Below are positions 57,446 to 64,000 of a DNA stretch of 64,000 nucleotides, in pieces. Each line of letters opens with the position of its first letter. Position 1 is the first letter of the stretch. The position numbers were made by a program, and so were the translations under genes. Below the pieces are notes generated by a model. It searched no databases. It was not told the origin of the DNA and saw nothing but the letters and a program-made list of their open reading frames with translations. The DNA comes from a bacterium (GTDB lineage: Bacteria > Planctomycetota > Planctomycetia > Kolteriales > Kolteriaceae), in contig JAIEPU010000197.1 of NCBI GenBank assembly GCA_019748235.1, positions 1-64,000 on the forward strand, read 5' to 3'.

Positions 57446-58448
57446 TGGGTTTTCCCTTGTCCGGCAATCCTGCCAACTCGTTTTGTGCCTTCGTTGCCCA
57501 ATTGGAGCCGGGGTAAACCTGCACGACTTCTTTCAGGATCTTCTCCGCATCCTTGTCGAAGCCGGCTTGCTTGCTGGCGAGGCCCCCTTGCAGAAGAGCC
57601 TCGGCCGCGAGATCGGATCCGGGGTCGTAGACGTAAGGTATCCAAAGAAAGGCGAGGGCCGCCTCTTTATCTTGTCCCGCCTGTGCGAGAGCAGAGGCAT
57701 AGGCAAACTGCGGCCCGGTTCGAATGACCGAAGGCATTTTCTCAATCGCGGATTTCATCCGAGCGAGTTGATCGGGGGCCGCCTTCTCCGGCAGATTCCG
57801 CCAAAGCTGAGCGCGTGCCAAGAGGCCGACGCGCTGATCGACGGTTTGAAGCTCATCGAGAACGGTGCGGGGATCGCCGGTCGGAGTGCTGTTGAGAAGC
57901 CAGCTTGCCGCGAGCAGTTTGGCGATCGGCTTGGAATCGGTGAGCCATTGCTTCGCGAGGGTCAGGCTGGAATCGGAAATGTTCTCATCCTTCGTCCAGA
58001 CCAGCGGTGCGAGGAGAAGGACATCGACATCTTTTCGATCTTCGAAAATCGGCAAAAAGATTCGAGCGGCCTCGTCAAGCTGCCCCTTACGGCGAAACGC
58101 CTTGATCAGGCCTGCGCGAATCTGGTGAAGCGCCCACGGCCTCTTCTCTGATGCGAGGGCCTTTTGGAAAGCGGCAATTGCCTTGTCATCGTCACGCCGA
58201 TGGAGCGCGTCGGTTCCTTCGAGTTGGGCGGGTGATCGCTGAGCTTCCACCTTCTTTATGTCGGCGAGCGGGTAACGGACCTCTCGCTGAGATTCGAGGC
58301 GAATGCTCAATCCGCGTTCGTCCCACTCCAAAATCTCTCCCGCGATGCGGGCGCCGTTGTTAAGAACCACCGCCTCGGCAGCAACAAGCGGACCGGCGGC
58401 AAGCAGAAGAATTAGGGCGAAGAAGCGGGTCAAATAACCGATCGGCAT
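57438..58448 (-). CDS. Secreted tetratricopeptide-repeat protein
   Basis: This 336-residue protein has a signal peptide (FFALILLLAAGPLVAAE), a short SH3-like N-terminal region (VLNNGARIAGEILEWDERGL; Hfq-like or DUF-type strand pattern) and helical repeats with TPR spacing over about 85-330 (DKAIAAFQKALASEKRP, AAEALLQGGLASKQAGF, KILKEVVQVYPGSNWA). TPRs mediate protein contacts. It starts 7 nt after the VWA stop and overlaps the TolQ-like gene by 8 nt, so the three are one operon. Confidence 0.87.
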   Translation of the reverse strand: MPIGYLTRFFALILLLAAGPLVAAEAVVLNNGARIAGEILEWDERGLSIRLESQREVRYPLADIKKVEAQRSPAQLEGTDALHRRDDDKAIAAFQKALASEKRPWALHQIRAGLIKAFRRKGQLDEAARIFLPIFEDRKDVDVLLLAPLVWTKDENISDSSLTLAKQWLTDSKPIAKLLAASWLLNSTPTGDPRTVLDELQTVDQRVGLLARAQLWRNLPEKAAPDQLARMKSAIEKMPSVIRTGPQFAYASALAQAGQDKEAALAFLWIPYVYDPGSDLAAEALLQGGLASKQAGFDKDAEKILKEVVQVYPGSNWATKAQNELAGLPDKGKPNG

Positions 58449-58455
58449 GCGTTCG

Positions 58456-59457
58456 TTACTCCGTGGAGGCCGGGTTCCCAACCGAGGGACCGAAGCCCAT
58501 CACATTCAAATAACTGTAAGTTCCGTCATTGTCGGCCGACAGTCGCCGGAGCGGTTTGTTCGATGACAGATTCGGCCCGTTGCCGAACTCGATCGAGAAG
58601 ACGGTCGCCGGAATACGGGCTTGCCGGTTCAGCGTCGTCAGCTTGTTCACGTCCTCGTCGGACAACATGTCCGCGTCCGTCAGATAGTAAACCACTTCTG
58701 GCTTCAAGCCGAAAGCGAGAACAAGCGGCTTGACGTGATTCGTCCCTCCTTCAGGAAGGATTTTACTGATCTCTTTCTTTGCCCTCGACTTGTTGATTTG
58801 AGTCGCTTCGACGAGCTTGCCATCCCCCAGTGGGATCAAAAATGCCTCGGTGTTGTAAAACACGACCTGAAACTTGCTCTTCTCCTCGAGCTGATCAATC
58901 GCCTGATAGAGCTCTTGCTTGGCAAGCTCGAGCGTTCCCCGGTGAGACATGCTAGCCGAACGATCGATGACAAAAACAAAACTGGTGCCGGTCGCTTCCA
59001 CCTTCCAAAAGGTGGTCTTACTCATCGCACTAGAAGGAGCACTCGTCACCTTCGGCAAGTTGGTTCCTTCCGCCGAGGATGCCCCTCCCGCGATCAAGAT
59101 AAGGGGCGTTTCCAAATGGGGTAGGGGAGTGTCCCCCTTCGTCCCTGGTGAATCCGGCTGGACCTTGTCGAACTCCGTGTCCGGAGATTCTTTCGCTTGC
59201 GGGCGCTCGTGATAGGTCTGCTCAGGGTTTTTGTAAACGACCTCGCTGTCCTGTTCGCTTTTGAGGATGATGCCGACCTCTCGCGCGTCGCTGTCATCTT
59301 TCACAGGAAGCCCTCGCGCGATGCGAGGAATGCTAATCAACAGAGCCGCGAGAATGCTGGCATGAAATAGAATCGATAGCAGCCACGTTGGGATCAATAG
59401 TTTCCCCGCCCGACGCGTCGGGTCCGCCGCTGCCAATCGATCGAATAACTCGCTCAT
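58456..59457 (-). CDS. Membrane-anchored VWA-domain protein
   Basis: This 333-residue protein has a cytoplasmic N-terminus, one membrane helix (LLSILFHASILAALLISI, about 24-41), a Pro/Glu-rich periplasmic linker and a C-terminal von Willebrand A domain from about 155. The VWA metal site is intact (FVIDRSASMS), with later TNHVKP and YYLTDADML segments. The layout resembles a TonB/TolA-like protein whose end is a VWA domain. It is first in the operon with the TPR and TolQ-like genes. A structured repeat begins 36 nt upstream of its start, and the start has only a weak binding site. Confidence 0.9.
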   Translation of the reverse strand: MSELFDRLAAADPTRRAGKLLIPTWLLSILFHASILAALLISIPRIARGLPVKDDSDAREVGIILKSEQDSEVVYKNPEQTYHERPQAKESPDTEFDKVQPDSPGTKGDTPLPHLETPLILIAGGASSAEGTNLPKVTSAPSSAMSKTTFWKVEATGTSFVFVIDRSASMSHRGTLELAKQELYQAIDQLEEKSKFQVVFYNTEAFLIPLGDGKLVEATQINKSRAKKEISKILPEGGTNHVKPLVLAFGLKPEVVYYLTDADMLSDEDVNKLTTLNRQARIPATVFSIEFGNGPNLSSNKPLRRLSADNDGTYSYLNVMGFGPSVGNPASTE

Positions 59458-59492
59458 TCCGAAGTCTCAAATAGTACTAGAACCGGTCTCTT

Positions 59493-59695
59493 GGGTGGTC
59501 CCGATAACTTGTTATCAGGGTTGCGAAGCAACAAGAGGGGGAGATTCTTTAACTGTGACCCCCTCGAACATTCGAGTTGCCGCATCCTCAATGTTGAGTG
59601 GGCGAGTGTTGATCAATTATGAAAATCCTTTCTTGCGAACGATCCGCGCCCTCTTGTGCCTTCGGCATCCAGGCAACGAGTTGCCTGGACCACCC
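59493..59695. repeat. Structured interspersed repeat, full copy B
   Basis: This 203-bp element starts GGGTGGTCCCGATAAC and ends TTGCCTGGACCACCCC. The left arm folds as GATAAC/GTTATC, then GTTGC-GAA-GCAAC. The right arm folds as GCC-TTC-GGC, then CCAGGCAAC/GTTGCCTGG. The interior shares a core beginning TCGAGTTGCCGCATCCTCAA with copies C and D. It lies between the divergent VWA and AhpD-like genes. Confidence 0.9.
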
Positions 59696-59720
59696 CGAAT
59701 AGGAGAGTTAATCTTCCGAT

Positions 59721-59770
59721 GGGTGGCCCCGACAACTCGTTGTCGGGGTTGCGAAGCAACAAGAGGGGGG
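59721..59770. repeat. Structured repeat, lone left arm
   Basis: These 50 bp match only the left arm of the element (GACAAC/GTTGTC stem, then GTTGC-GAA-GCAAC and a G-run). They are joined to copy B by a 25-bp linker starting CGAATAGGAGAGTTAATC that is nearly identical to the linker before copy C. The right arm is missing. The remaining bases to 60016 hold no gene. Confidence 0.8.
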
Positions 59771-60016
59771 GCTCATGAGCTGATTCATCCGTTCCAACTT
59801 ATCGCCCCCGCGACATCACACCTCTTTATCTTACGCTTTCCAGGCGAAAACCTGTTCAGCAATTCGATCATCCTGATTCGGCTTGGCTGTCAATGGTGCG
59901 AGTTATCCGTTGCCGCTCGGGGTTGGCGAAGCCGGGGGCGGAAATATCCGGGCGGATTGCTATCAAAGCGAGGGTCGGCCACCGCTGCTCCTCCCAATCA
60001 ATAGAGGGAATCCGAA

Positions 60017-60544
60017 ATGAGTCGTATCAAGCCGCTCGAATACGAAGAGGCCTCCCCCGAATCGAAGAAGCTTTGGGACGATCAGATCGCCCGGTACGGC
60101 CGCATTACCAACATGAAGCGGACGCTTGCCCGTTCGGCTCCGGCGCTCTCGGCCTATATGGAATGGTACACACTGAAAGACACCGTCACTCCGTTCCTCG
60201 GCGATCGGCTCACGTATCTTTTTTCGCATGCGATCTCGACCCAATCGAACTGCCTGATTTGCGGCACCTTCTTTCGAAGGATTCTCATCGATGCCGGCGA
60301 AAATCCCGACGATCTCAAGCTCAGTGAGCGCGAGCAACTCGTCGTCGATTTCGGCGCACTCATCTCAAAGAACGCGTGGGATATTTCTGATCCTTTCTTC
60401 GACCGATTGAAGAAAGAGTTCAGCGATGATCAGATTCTGGCGATGACCGCCTTTGCCGGGCTGATGGTCGCGACCAACATCATCAACAATGTGCTGCATG
60501 TCGACTTGGACGAGTATCTTCTCCCCTATGCGAAGAAAGGTTAA
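60017..60544 (+). CDS. AhpD-like/carboxymuconolactone decarboxylase-family protein
   Basis: This 175-residue helical protein resembles AhpD/CMD-family peroxidase-type proteins. The region HAISTQSNCLICGTFFRR at about 74-91 has a CxxC pair (Cys-Leu-Ile-Cys) where AhpD carries its redox cysteines. The usual His two residues after the second Cys is Thr, which lowers confidence in peroxidase activity. AGAGGGA precedes the ATG. The SDR gene starts 2 nt after its stop, so the two form an operon, perhaps a small redox pathway. Confidence 0.82.
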   Translation: MSRIKPLEYEEASPESKKLWDDQIARYGRITNMKRTLARSAPALSAYMEWYTLKDTVTPFLGDRLTYLFSHAISTQSNCLICGTFFRRILIDAGENPDDLKLSEREQLVVDFGALISKNAWDISDPFFDRLKKEFSDDQILAMTAFAGLMVATNIINNVLHVDLDEYLLPYAKKG

Positions 60545-60546
60545 TC

Positions 60547-61353
60547 ATGGACCTCGGCCTCAAGGGGAAAGTCGTTTTCATTACCGGCGCGGCGCACGGC
60601 CAAGGGCGAGCGACCGCGCTTGCCTTTGCGAAAGAGGGGGCCCACGTCGCCGCTCTCGATGTCGCCAAGCAACTCGCTTACCCGACTTATGCGCTCGGAA
60701 CGAATGATGAATTGAATACGCTCGCCAAAGAGTGTGAAACGCTCGGCGTTCGATGTGTCCCCCTCGTAGCGGATGTGCGTGATGAAAAGGGAGTGGCCGC
60801 GGCTGTCGATAAAGCGGTTCGTGAACTGGGCCGAATCGACATTCTCTTCAACAACGCTGGCATCTGCTTTTATGGACTTTCGCATGAACTGACCGAGGAG
60901 GCGTGGGATGCCATGCTCGACGTGAATTTGAAAGGGGCATGGATCGTCGGCAAGCACGTCATCCCGCACATGATCCGTCAAAAGTCGGGAGTGATCGTTA
61001 ATAACTCGTCCATTGCCGGCATGCGGGGGATGAATCGTCTGAGCCATTATGCCGCGTCGAAGTTCGGATTGATCGGCCTGACGAAGTCATGGGCGATCGA
61101 GCTCGCCCCGCACGGCATTCGTTCTCTCTCCATTCATCCGACCGGTGTCAACACACCGATGAATGACGGCCTAGCGGCGATGGAGGGTGCGACTCCGCTG
61201 GAAATCGCGGAGCGCTCCGCGGGGAACCTGCTCCCCGTTCCCTGGCTCGAGCCATCGGACGTCGCGAGTTCCGTTCTGTTTCTAGCCTCAGACCATTCCC
61301 GATACGTCACCGGCTCTCAACACGTCATCGACGCCGGCCTGCTGACGCGGTAG
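60547..61353 (+). CDS. Short-chain dehydrogenase/reductase
   Basis: This 268-residue SDR has an NAD-binding VFITGAAHGQGRATALAFA, LFNNAG, catalytic NSSIAG and YAASK (Tyr-x3-Lys intact), and C-terminal GSQHVIDAG. The TGAAHGQGR variant and an insert after the second strand resemble the SDR group often linked with mycofactocin or carveol-type alcohols, but no mycofactocin genes are here. It is encoded with the AhpD-like protein. The substrate is unknown. Confidence 0.92.
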   Translation: MDLGLKGKVVFITGAAHGQGRATALAFAKEGAHVAALDVAKQLAYPTYALGTNDELNTLAKECETLGVRCVPLVADVRDEKGVAAAVDKAVRELGRIDILFNNAGICFYGLSHELTEEAWDAMLDVNLKGAWIVGKHVIPHMIRQKSGVIVNNSSIAGMRGMNRLSHYAASKFGLIGLTKSWAIELAPHGIRSLSIHPTGVNTPMNDGLAAMEGATPLEIAERSAGNLLPVPWLEPSDVASSVLFLASDHSRYVTGSQHVIDAGLLTR

Positions 61354-61434
61354 GTGAATCGTCTCCGGGTGGAGTGGGCAACCACTTGTGGTTGGCATGT
61401 TCAAGCCAAGCATTCGCTTTCCAAAATGTCGACC

Positions 61435-61452
61435 GGGTGGCCTGGGCCATCC
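61435..61452. repeat. Structured repeat, collapsed copy
   Basis: The 18-bp GGGTGGCCTGGGCCATCC joins the outer tip of a left arm to that of a right arm, as if the interior were deleted. A 24-bp linker (CGAATAGGGGAATCAATC...) joins it to full copy C, matching the linker at 59696-59720. Confidence 0.7.
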
Positions 61453-61476
61453 GAATAGGGGAATCAATCTTCCAAT

Positions 61477-61684
61477 GGGTGGCCCCGGCAACTCGTTGCC
61501 GGGGTTGCGCAGCAACGAGAGGGGAACATGAGAGAATTGAGACGTATTCGATCATTCGAGTTGCTGCAGCCTCAATACTGAGTTGGTGAGCGTTGATCGA
61601 TCGTCGAGAGCATCGTTCGTTGCGAATGAATCGCCCCCTCTTCTGCCTTCGGCACCCAGGCAAACGAGTTGCCTGGGCCACCCC
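61477..61684. repeat. Structured interspersed repeat, full copy C
   Basis: This 208-bp element starts GGGTGGCCCCGGCAAC and ends GCCTGGGCCACCCC. The left stem is GGCAAC/GTTGCC and the second hairpin GTTGC-GCA-GCAAC. The right arm has GCC-TTC-GGC and CCCAGGCAA/TTGCCTGGG. Its interior shares the core TTCGAGTTGCTGCAGCCTCA with copies B and D. It lies after the SDR gene. Confidence 0.92.
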
Positions 61685-62076
61685 AAATGTAAATGTGGGA
61701 TGGTTCTCCGACAGGAGGAGTCCGAACCTCCATCCTCACGCAAGCGTGAGACATGCCACCCGAGCTTGACCCAAAAGTCGGCTGGAAATCTTCCTGCCGA
61801 CGGAGTCGTCGGGGCGGGAGGTTCTCCCTGTGCGGGGACTATTTTCAAAACGAATTCGAGTGCCGGATTCGTTGTTAGACATTGAAAATGAATTAGTTAT
61901 GATCGAAAGAGTGTGTTGATGCACGGCTTGGGCACCGGACTTGCGTTCGGTCAGGATTCGCGGACCTCGCCTCTCCTTAAAAAACGCCCCTCGCTCAATC
62001 GATTTGCGGGATTCGTTCGGTAAAGAAACAACGCGACCTCGTTCGCGATCATTAGAAGGTAGAAGGAACCCCTCCG
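61685..62076. other. Leader region of the DUF1559 gene, with hairpins
   Basis: No gene is supported here. Two hairpins are visible: CTCACGC-AA-GCGTGAG at 61735-61750, and an 11-bp stem with one mismatch (GTCGGC...GCCGAC) at 61777-61801. Neither is followed by a T-run. The rest presumably carries the promoter of the pseudopilin-like gene. Confidence 0.5.
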
Positions 62077-63516
62077 ATGAAAGTTGCGGTGAAAGGGAAA
62101 GCTCCTCAGCGGGGATTTACGCTGATCGAGCTCCTGGTGGTGATCAGTATTATCGGCATTCTGGCATCGCTGATTTTGCCCGCCGTGGTCAATGCCCGCC
62201 GGCAAGGCCGACGCGTTCAGTGCCTTAACAATATGACCAACATCGGCAAAGGCATGTTTGCATACGTCTCGTCCAAGAATCGTTTTCCTGCGAGCGGTTA
62301 TTGGAACGTAGTGACGGAGGAGAGCGAACGACAGGTTATAACGCCAGACCCTAATGATCCTGATTTACTTGACAGGACTTTACTTCCGGCACAATGGAAC
62401 TTCAGCACATCAGCTGTTCAAAGTGCAGCTACTCAAGACGATTCCGGTGGGACGACTAAGGGGATGAAGTATTCGTGGGTCGTTGAATTGTTAAGTTTTA
62501 TCGGATCACAAAGTATTTACGATGCCTGGGATTTTAGCAGTACTCCAAGCTCTGCATCTGGTGCGGGTGGCAATAAGGGTTATTATTTGGACTCAACTCC
62601 TGGAACGGCCAAACGAGGTAATTTTGACTTGAGCAATACTTACCTAGAAGTTTTAGTTTGCCCCGAGGATGTAACCTCCCAACAGGGAAGCGGTTCAATA
62701 AGTTATGTCGTCAACGGAGGTTTTTCCCCACACTGGCTAGTAAGTATTCCGATGATGGCCACCGGAACTTCGACGCTTCGGCCCTCTATAAATACTAGCA
62801 CGAAGCAGATTAATTGGCATCGAGAGAATTTACGCAATATGGGTCTAATGTTCCTGGATACGACACAAGGGCAGACAAGCGCGCATCGCTTTCATACACT
62901 CGAATCCGTTCGGGACGGAGTTTCTTACACCGCAATGCTGTCGGAAAACATTAACGTTGGTCCGGGATCGCAGTATGGTGGCGGAGTTATTACAAATAGT
63001 AACTGGGCCTGCCCGTTTCCTTATAATACATCCTTCTTCGTTAATCCTGTTGCGGTTTTCGGTAGTGTCGTTTTGGGTGGCACCGATACCTTTGGGGAGA
63101 GTGTTTCCGCGGTTAGCATCGATAATGTTGCTCAACCGGCGGGTAAGTACTATTATCTCGGAGCTAATAACAGGGGGTCATTAGCCCCCCCCGTAGTTTC
63201 CGACGCATCATCAAATCAAGGAGGAATTAATGGCGACATCACGGGCATCAACGAAGGGCAGTTCCCGTATCCCAACAGCATGCATCCGGGCGGTGTGCAT
63301 GTGGTGATGTGTGATGGCAACGCTAGATTTATTCCAGAGAATATTTCTGGCGAGGTTTGGGCTCGTCTAATTACCCCAAATGGGGGAGCCGTTCAAATGG
63401 GGAACTTGGATCCAAGACTTAGACTCAATTTTGAAACTCAACCCACGGGAAATACGGGTTACACGACTGGCAATCGCCAAGTGCCGCTGAGTGAAGGTGA
63501 TATTCCCTCGGGCTAA
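62077..63516 (+). CDS. DUF1559 protein with prepilin-type N-terminus
   Basis: This 479-residue protein has a type IV prepilin-like leader ([20 protein letters not shown]; cleavage after the Gly, then methylated Phe) and a hydrophobic stem helix, followed by the DUF1559 (SBP_bac_10) domain. The domain ends with the H-x9-DG motif [17 protein letters not shown]. Planctomycetes encode dozens of these; they probably form pseudopilin-like surface or periplasmic structures of unknown role. AAGGA before the ATG fits. The middle (about 62300-63200) is clearly more A/T-rich than both ends, with TTA and AGT codons rare elsewhere here. A terminator follows. Confidence 0.95.
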   Translation: MKVAVKGKAPQRGFTLIELLVVISIIGILASLILPAVVNARRQGRRVQCLNNMTNIGKGMFAYVSSKNRFPASGYWNVVTEESERQVITPDPNDPDLLDRTLLPAQWNFSTSAVQSAATQDDSGGTTKGMKYSWVVELLSFIGSQSIYDAWDFSSTPSSASGAGGNKGYYLDSTPGTAKRGNFDLSNTYLEVLVCPEDVTSQQGSGSISYVVNGGFSPHWLVSIPMMATGTSTLRPSINTSTKQINWHRENLRNMGLMFLDTTQGQTSAHRFHTLESVRDGVSYTAMLSENINVGPGSQYGGGVITNSNWACPFPYNTSFFVNPVAVFGSVVLGGTDTFGESVSAVSIDNVAQPAGKYYYLGANNRGSLAPPVVSDASSNQGGINGDITGINEGQFPYPNSMHPGGVHVVMCDGNARFIPENISGEVWARLITPNGGAVQMGNLDPRLRLNFETQPTGNTGYTTGNRQVPLSEGDIPSG

Positions 63517-63569
63517 TGTCGCCTGAGGCTGACAAGCAAGGTCCGACCATCTGTTGGACAACCTCGAAG

Positions 63570-63610
63570 TCCGCTCCGGCAACGCATCCCGGAGCGGATT
63601 TTCGTTTCTT
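63570..63610 (+). terminator. Terminator of the DUF1559 gene
   Basis: A perfect 10-bp stem (63570-63579 with 63589-63598), a 9-nt loop and a TTTTCGTTTCTT tail lie 53 nt after the stop codon. Confidence 0.9.
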
Positions 63611-63640
63611 GAGGAAACAGTTCAGATCACCTGGTTTTTC

Positions 63641-63848
63641 GGGTGGCCCCGGCAACTCGTTGCCGGGGTTGCGCAGCAACAAGAGGGGGACATTCTTTAG
63701 CCGTGATGCAAACGAACACTTGAGTTGCCGCAGCCTGAGTGTTGAGTTGGTGAGTGTTGATTGATCAATGATGAGCATCGTTTCTTGCGGACGAACCGCA
63801 CCCTCTTGTGCCTTCGGCACCCAGGCAAAAAAGTTGCCTGGGCCACCC
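63641..63848. repeat. Structured interspersed repeat, full copy D
   Basis: This 208-bp element is nearly identical to copy C at both arms (GGGTGGCCCCGGCAAC start, GCCTGGGCCACCC end). The core is TTGAGTTGCCGCAGCCTGAG. The last hairpin loop is A-rich (CCCAGGCAAAAAAGTTGCC). It lies downstream of the DUF1559 terminator. Confidence 0.92.
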
Positions 63849-64000
63849 GCCTATGATCGACGAGTTAGGCTCCCTTCCAATTCCACTTCCGACCCGGCGA
63901 ATAGACTCGCGAAGAGAAGTGGTGGCCGGTAAGGTGTAAGCCTTGAAATTGATGGTAAGACATTCCAAAGTGGCTACGGCGATCGGATGGACGTCTTCTG
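63849..64000. other. Window end, no gene seen
   Basis: There is no ORF of note in the last 152 nt. A 7-bp inverted repeat (CCACTTC/GAAGTGG) is at 63893-63922. A reverse ORF that runs into repeat D is an artefact of the repeat. Confidence 0.4.

Noticed and set aside
61288-61848. Reverse ORFs of 60-118 codons downstream of the SDR gene
   Set aside because: They are made almost entirely of repeat copy C and its linker.
59493-63848. Repeats as a CRISPR array or insertion sequence
   Set aside because: Spacing is irregular, copies are ~205 bp with conserved interiors rather than variable spacers, and there is no Cas or transposase gene.
63425-63968. Reverse ORFs near the window end
   Set aside because: They cross the DUF1559 gene end, its terminator and repeat D, so they are artefacts.

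Overview
The window looks like part of a planctomycete chromosome, most likely order Planctomycetales; the genus cannot be resolved by eye. The indications are the 3' end of a 16S rRNA that is not followed by 23S rRNA, a DUF1559 protein with a prepilin-type N-terminus, a DUF1080 protein, two PEP-CTERM-like exported proteins, several giant or odd secreted proteins, frequent GTG/TTG starts and a medium-high G+C content. Most of it is ordinary chromosomal core. No transposase, phage gene, CRISPR array or tRNA was found.

Layout. 1-576: 16S 3' end, its terminator and an empty spacer. 0.6-9.5 kb: a small secreted Ig-like protein, PPK2, a Ser/Thr kinase, a multi-pass membrane protein, an HAD-like protein, IlvD, a Tat-exported glutamine cyclotransferase and a hexapeptide acyltransferase. 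9.5-17.3 kb: two small hypotheticals, an ABC-F ATPase, ComEC, a PEP-CTERM-like protein, Fmt and Def. 17.4-27.8 kb: a complete chemotaxis cluster, with a divergent cheY followed by cheW, a soluble three-PAS receptor, cheR, a two-HPt cheA, cheC, cheD, cheY and cheB. 28.0-32.8 kb: GAPDH, phosphoglycerate kinase, ribulose-phosphate epimerase, a degenerate histidine-phosphatase-fold protein and AccD.

32.8-44.6 kb: an ASCH protein, a GT-C glycosyltransferase, an SDR with an altered active site, two hypotheticals, MoxR, a 971-residue Ycf48-like/CBM9-like secreted protein, an RNase HII-like protein and a FetAB-like ABC exporter. 44.6-53.1 kb: a beta-CASP metallo-beta-lactamase, a crotonase, family-4 UDG, ProC, a CPBP-like membrane protein, sulfite reductase and an RluA-type pseudouridine synthase. 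53.1-59.5 kb: a DUF1080 protein, a second PEP-CTERM-like protein, a metallophosphoesterase and a VWA-TPR-TolQ/ExbB operon. 59.5-64.0 kb: an AhpD-like protein and an SDR, then a DUF1559 pseudopilin, among copies of a structured repeat.

The most unusual signal is an interspersed repeat of about 205 bp with copies near 8.6, 59.5, 61.5 and 63.7 kb. Its ends are inverted repeats of about 48 bp, and each end folds into two nested hairpins. The copies carry paired, compensatory base changes, so the fold appears to be maintained by selection. Other points of interest are enzyme-family members that have lost catalytic residues (histidine phosphatase, SDR, crotonase, CPBP), and an ExbB/TolQ-type operon without an adjacent ExbD.
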